A stretch of 7,244 bases of DNA from an uncultured Campylobacter sp. Lineage in GTDB: Bacteria; Campylobacterota; Campylobacteria; Campylobacterales; Campylobacteraceae. The position numbers and the translations under genes were made by a program. The notes below the pieces were generated by a model. The model had not been told where the DNA came from. It was given only the letters and a program-made list of their open reading frames with translations, and did no database searches. This document shows, in pieces, positions 6,701 through 7,244 of this stretch. The stretch lies in the NCBI GenBank assembly GCA_947090385.1, contig CAMUNZ010000051.1, forward strand, positions 1-7,244, given 5' to 3'. Every line of letters starts with the position of its first letter. Within the stretch, counting starts at the first letter, position 1.

Positions 6701-7244
6701 ATGATAAAAATGTTAGTAATTTTATAAAAGATTATTTTAGTTTAGAATATGAAAAATTTAAAAAAACTTATAATTTTGATAAAAATATCAAACTTCCAAT
6801 CACAAAAATAAAACTAGATCAAATTTTATCATCTCTAAATGCCGAACAAAAGGCAATTTTTAACGATGATAAGAGTAATTCGGTTATGGTTTTAGCTGGT
6901 CCAGGAAGTGGCAAAACAAAAACATTAGTTCATAAAATCGCCTCTTTAATCACAAAAGAAGCCAACAAACCTGAATATTCTTTCACGTCAGCACACTCAA
7001 GAACTGCGGTTAGTGAGTTTAAAAATAGACTTAAAAAACTGATTGGAAATCAAATTTATAGAGTTAAAATTTTTACTTTTCACGCGTTTGCTTTAAATTT
7101 GCTATCTTTAAAATTTAGTAGTAATAATGAGCTTAAAAATACCATACCAAACGCCACAAAAGCACTGCAAAATAAAGAAATAGAACTTCCAATAATCCAA
7201 ATGTTAGTCCTTGATGAGTATCAAGATATTTCTAAACAAAGTTA
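3757..7244 (+). CDS. Giant exonuclease-RecQ-UvrD helicase fusion, 3' end outside window
   Basis: Open reading frame of 1162 codons without a stop. Residues 1-128 resemble a DEDD 3'-5' exonuclease: FLDTEV (D8, E10), GHNFIDHD (D59), NNPLGDALQT (D113). Residues 129-255 are a linker of unknown fold. Residues 260-610 are a complete RecQ-type SF2 core: Q262, Walker A TGGGKT (281-286), SPLQALMKNHV, DEAH (384-387) with the aromatic loop FSSWGHDFR, FTAT (425-428), VVATTAFGMGID and QESGRGAR (589-596). No RecQ zinc-binding Cys set follows; about 640-690 looks like a winged helix. Residues 700-1020 are a long, mainly helical region. A UvrD-type SF1 helicase begins near 1025: LNAEQKAIF, Walker A AGPGSGKT (1047-1054), FTFHAFAL (1106-1113) and DEYQD (1153-1157); its later motifs should lie beyond the edge. 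The layout matches large RecQ-annotated proteins I recall from Bacteroidetes (about 1,600 residues). A DNA repair or phage-defence role is conceivable but unproven. There is no Shine-Dalgarno sequence: the ATG overlaps the preceding stop (TAATG). Confidence 0.88.
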   Translation, partial: MKNVLFLDTEVGKNDKKIYEFGACFENDTIKTKEISKIKEFVKCHEFEFVCGHNFIDHDSKFLSTTILNENLKDKNIIDTLLLSMLLFPNKKTHKLQKPYKTTINILNNPLGDALQTKALFELLDNKFDNLSLDLKQIFINLLYKNEYFNGYFIYKNLAPKKIDIFEFVKDKIECKKDDFDCLVVNMPLELAFIISFLFGNRKAAISHVIINKFPDISWILKAICFDFKTFDISKFALNEFGFDSFKEFDSIDGNGLFKISQEDIINSALNDNSLLTILPTGGGKTFTFLLPALAKAKAYNALTVVISPLQALMKNHVDSFEEKNQNFSVKAISSFLNPVQRANIIAQIINGTTDVLYLAPEALRSNSIFNALKSRMIDRFIIDEAHCFSSWGHDFRHDYHYIATFIKELNQNSNMQENIPVSCFTATAKPEVLNDIKEYFYKNLDIKFDEFLASSKRENLIYEAIEVKNENEKYDTLIKTLQNLGKIPTIIYLPQNARGCKELSQKLNEDARLEELNLSIEPFYAKIDDEIELELRKGRNKSEILKDFIDDKIDIVVATTAFGMGIDKPNIKAVIHYNQSDSLEAYLQESGRGARSKDIVAKCIILYQKEDFDKIFQKLNANKIDADEIQSIVKTLKKKKSNPVYVSPKALAKNSGINLELDYENIVKTALLELERCEILKRDRDKYTICGSSLIEKEKRNMDYIRNLLDSKKEIYKDIYKYMIMIMQNIIQKSKTEPVEIENLSSNISISIKDTFNAIYALQKENLINYDNDLSIFLNKKVKDEFNEHIKFENEIWEFILQNDKFDIRNIENQNSQKITKIKQIIQSFSFLAKCQNQNFNIYFYNFLVNIESKNKQNFENLLKQRQKICKNILIEITKLLNEDEKEIEFASIKLQNKLNIQTDFFHHCLVYLHQILKNFELRKGRLIYYKAYKIKLLDKINESTPYQKRRDYNATLAKYYERKIEAVHIQARFLELLTNNDKNVSNFIKDYFSLEYEKFKKTYNFDKNIKLPITKIKLDQILSSLNAEQKAIFNDDKSNSVMVLAGPGSGKTKTLVHKIASLITKEANKPEYSFTSAHSRTAVSEFKNRLKKLIGNQIYRVKIFTFHAFALNLLSLKFSSNNELKNTIPNATKALQNKEIELPIIQMLVLDEYQDISKQS

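Noticed and set aside
6694..6717. Inverted repeat ACTAACA / TGTTAGT as a terminator
   Set aside because: Seven pairs, a 10-base loop, no following U-tract, and it sits in the middle of the continuous helicase frame.
6829..7244. Separate UvrD gene rather than part of the fusion
   Set aside because: The frame is continuous from 3757 with no stop, and no start codon with a ribosome binding site precedes the LNAEQKAIF motif.

Overview
The window is AT-rich, with the short intergenic spaces, start-stop overlaps and AAATTT-rich coding style of Campylobacterota. It most likely comes from a Campylobacter or close relative; the species cannot be decided from this stretch. There are no RNA genes, insertion sequences, CRISPR arrays or long non-coding stretches. 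Two gene clusters diverge from one 142-bp regulatory region (2478-2619).

Left cluster, minus strand (2477 down to 1, running off the window): a zinc-uptake operon. In transcription order it holds znuA (periplasmic zinc-binding protein with a large His-rich loop), a single-chain fusion of a periplasmic DUF1007 domain with a NicO/RcnA-type membrane transporter (the same pairing as the two-protein ZevA-ZevB zinc system of Haemophilus), and the first 23 codons of an ABC ATPase, almost certainly znuC. The junctions are TAA directly followed by ATG, then an ATGA overlap, so the genes look translationally coupled. znuB is expected beyond the left edge.

Middle: the divergent promoter region carries two copies of ACAACyTAGTTGCA, 26 bp apart. 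One lies on the -35 region of the znuA promoter. They are the best candidates for the operator of the divergently encoded regulator.

Right cluster, plus strand (2620 to beyond 7244): a short Fur-family regulator (probably Zur-like, with an unusual metal-sensing region), a class I SAM-dependent methyltransferase overlapping it by 17 bp, and a very large protein whose ATG shares one base with the methyltransferase stop codon. The large protein has no stop codon before the window ends. It reads as an N-terminal DEDD-type 3'-5' exonuclease-like domain, a complete RecQ-type SF2 helicase core, a long middle region, and the start of a UvrD-type SF1 helicase up to the DEYQD motif. 

The zinc operon and its regulator make a coherent homeostasis module. 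The unexpected part is that the regulator appears co-transcribed with a methyltransferase and a giant nuclease-helicase, which would tie a DNA-processing machine of unknown role to metal status.
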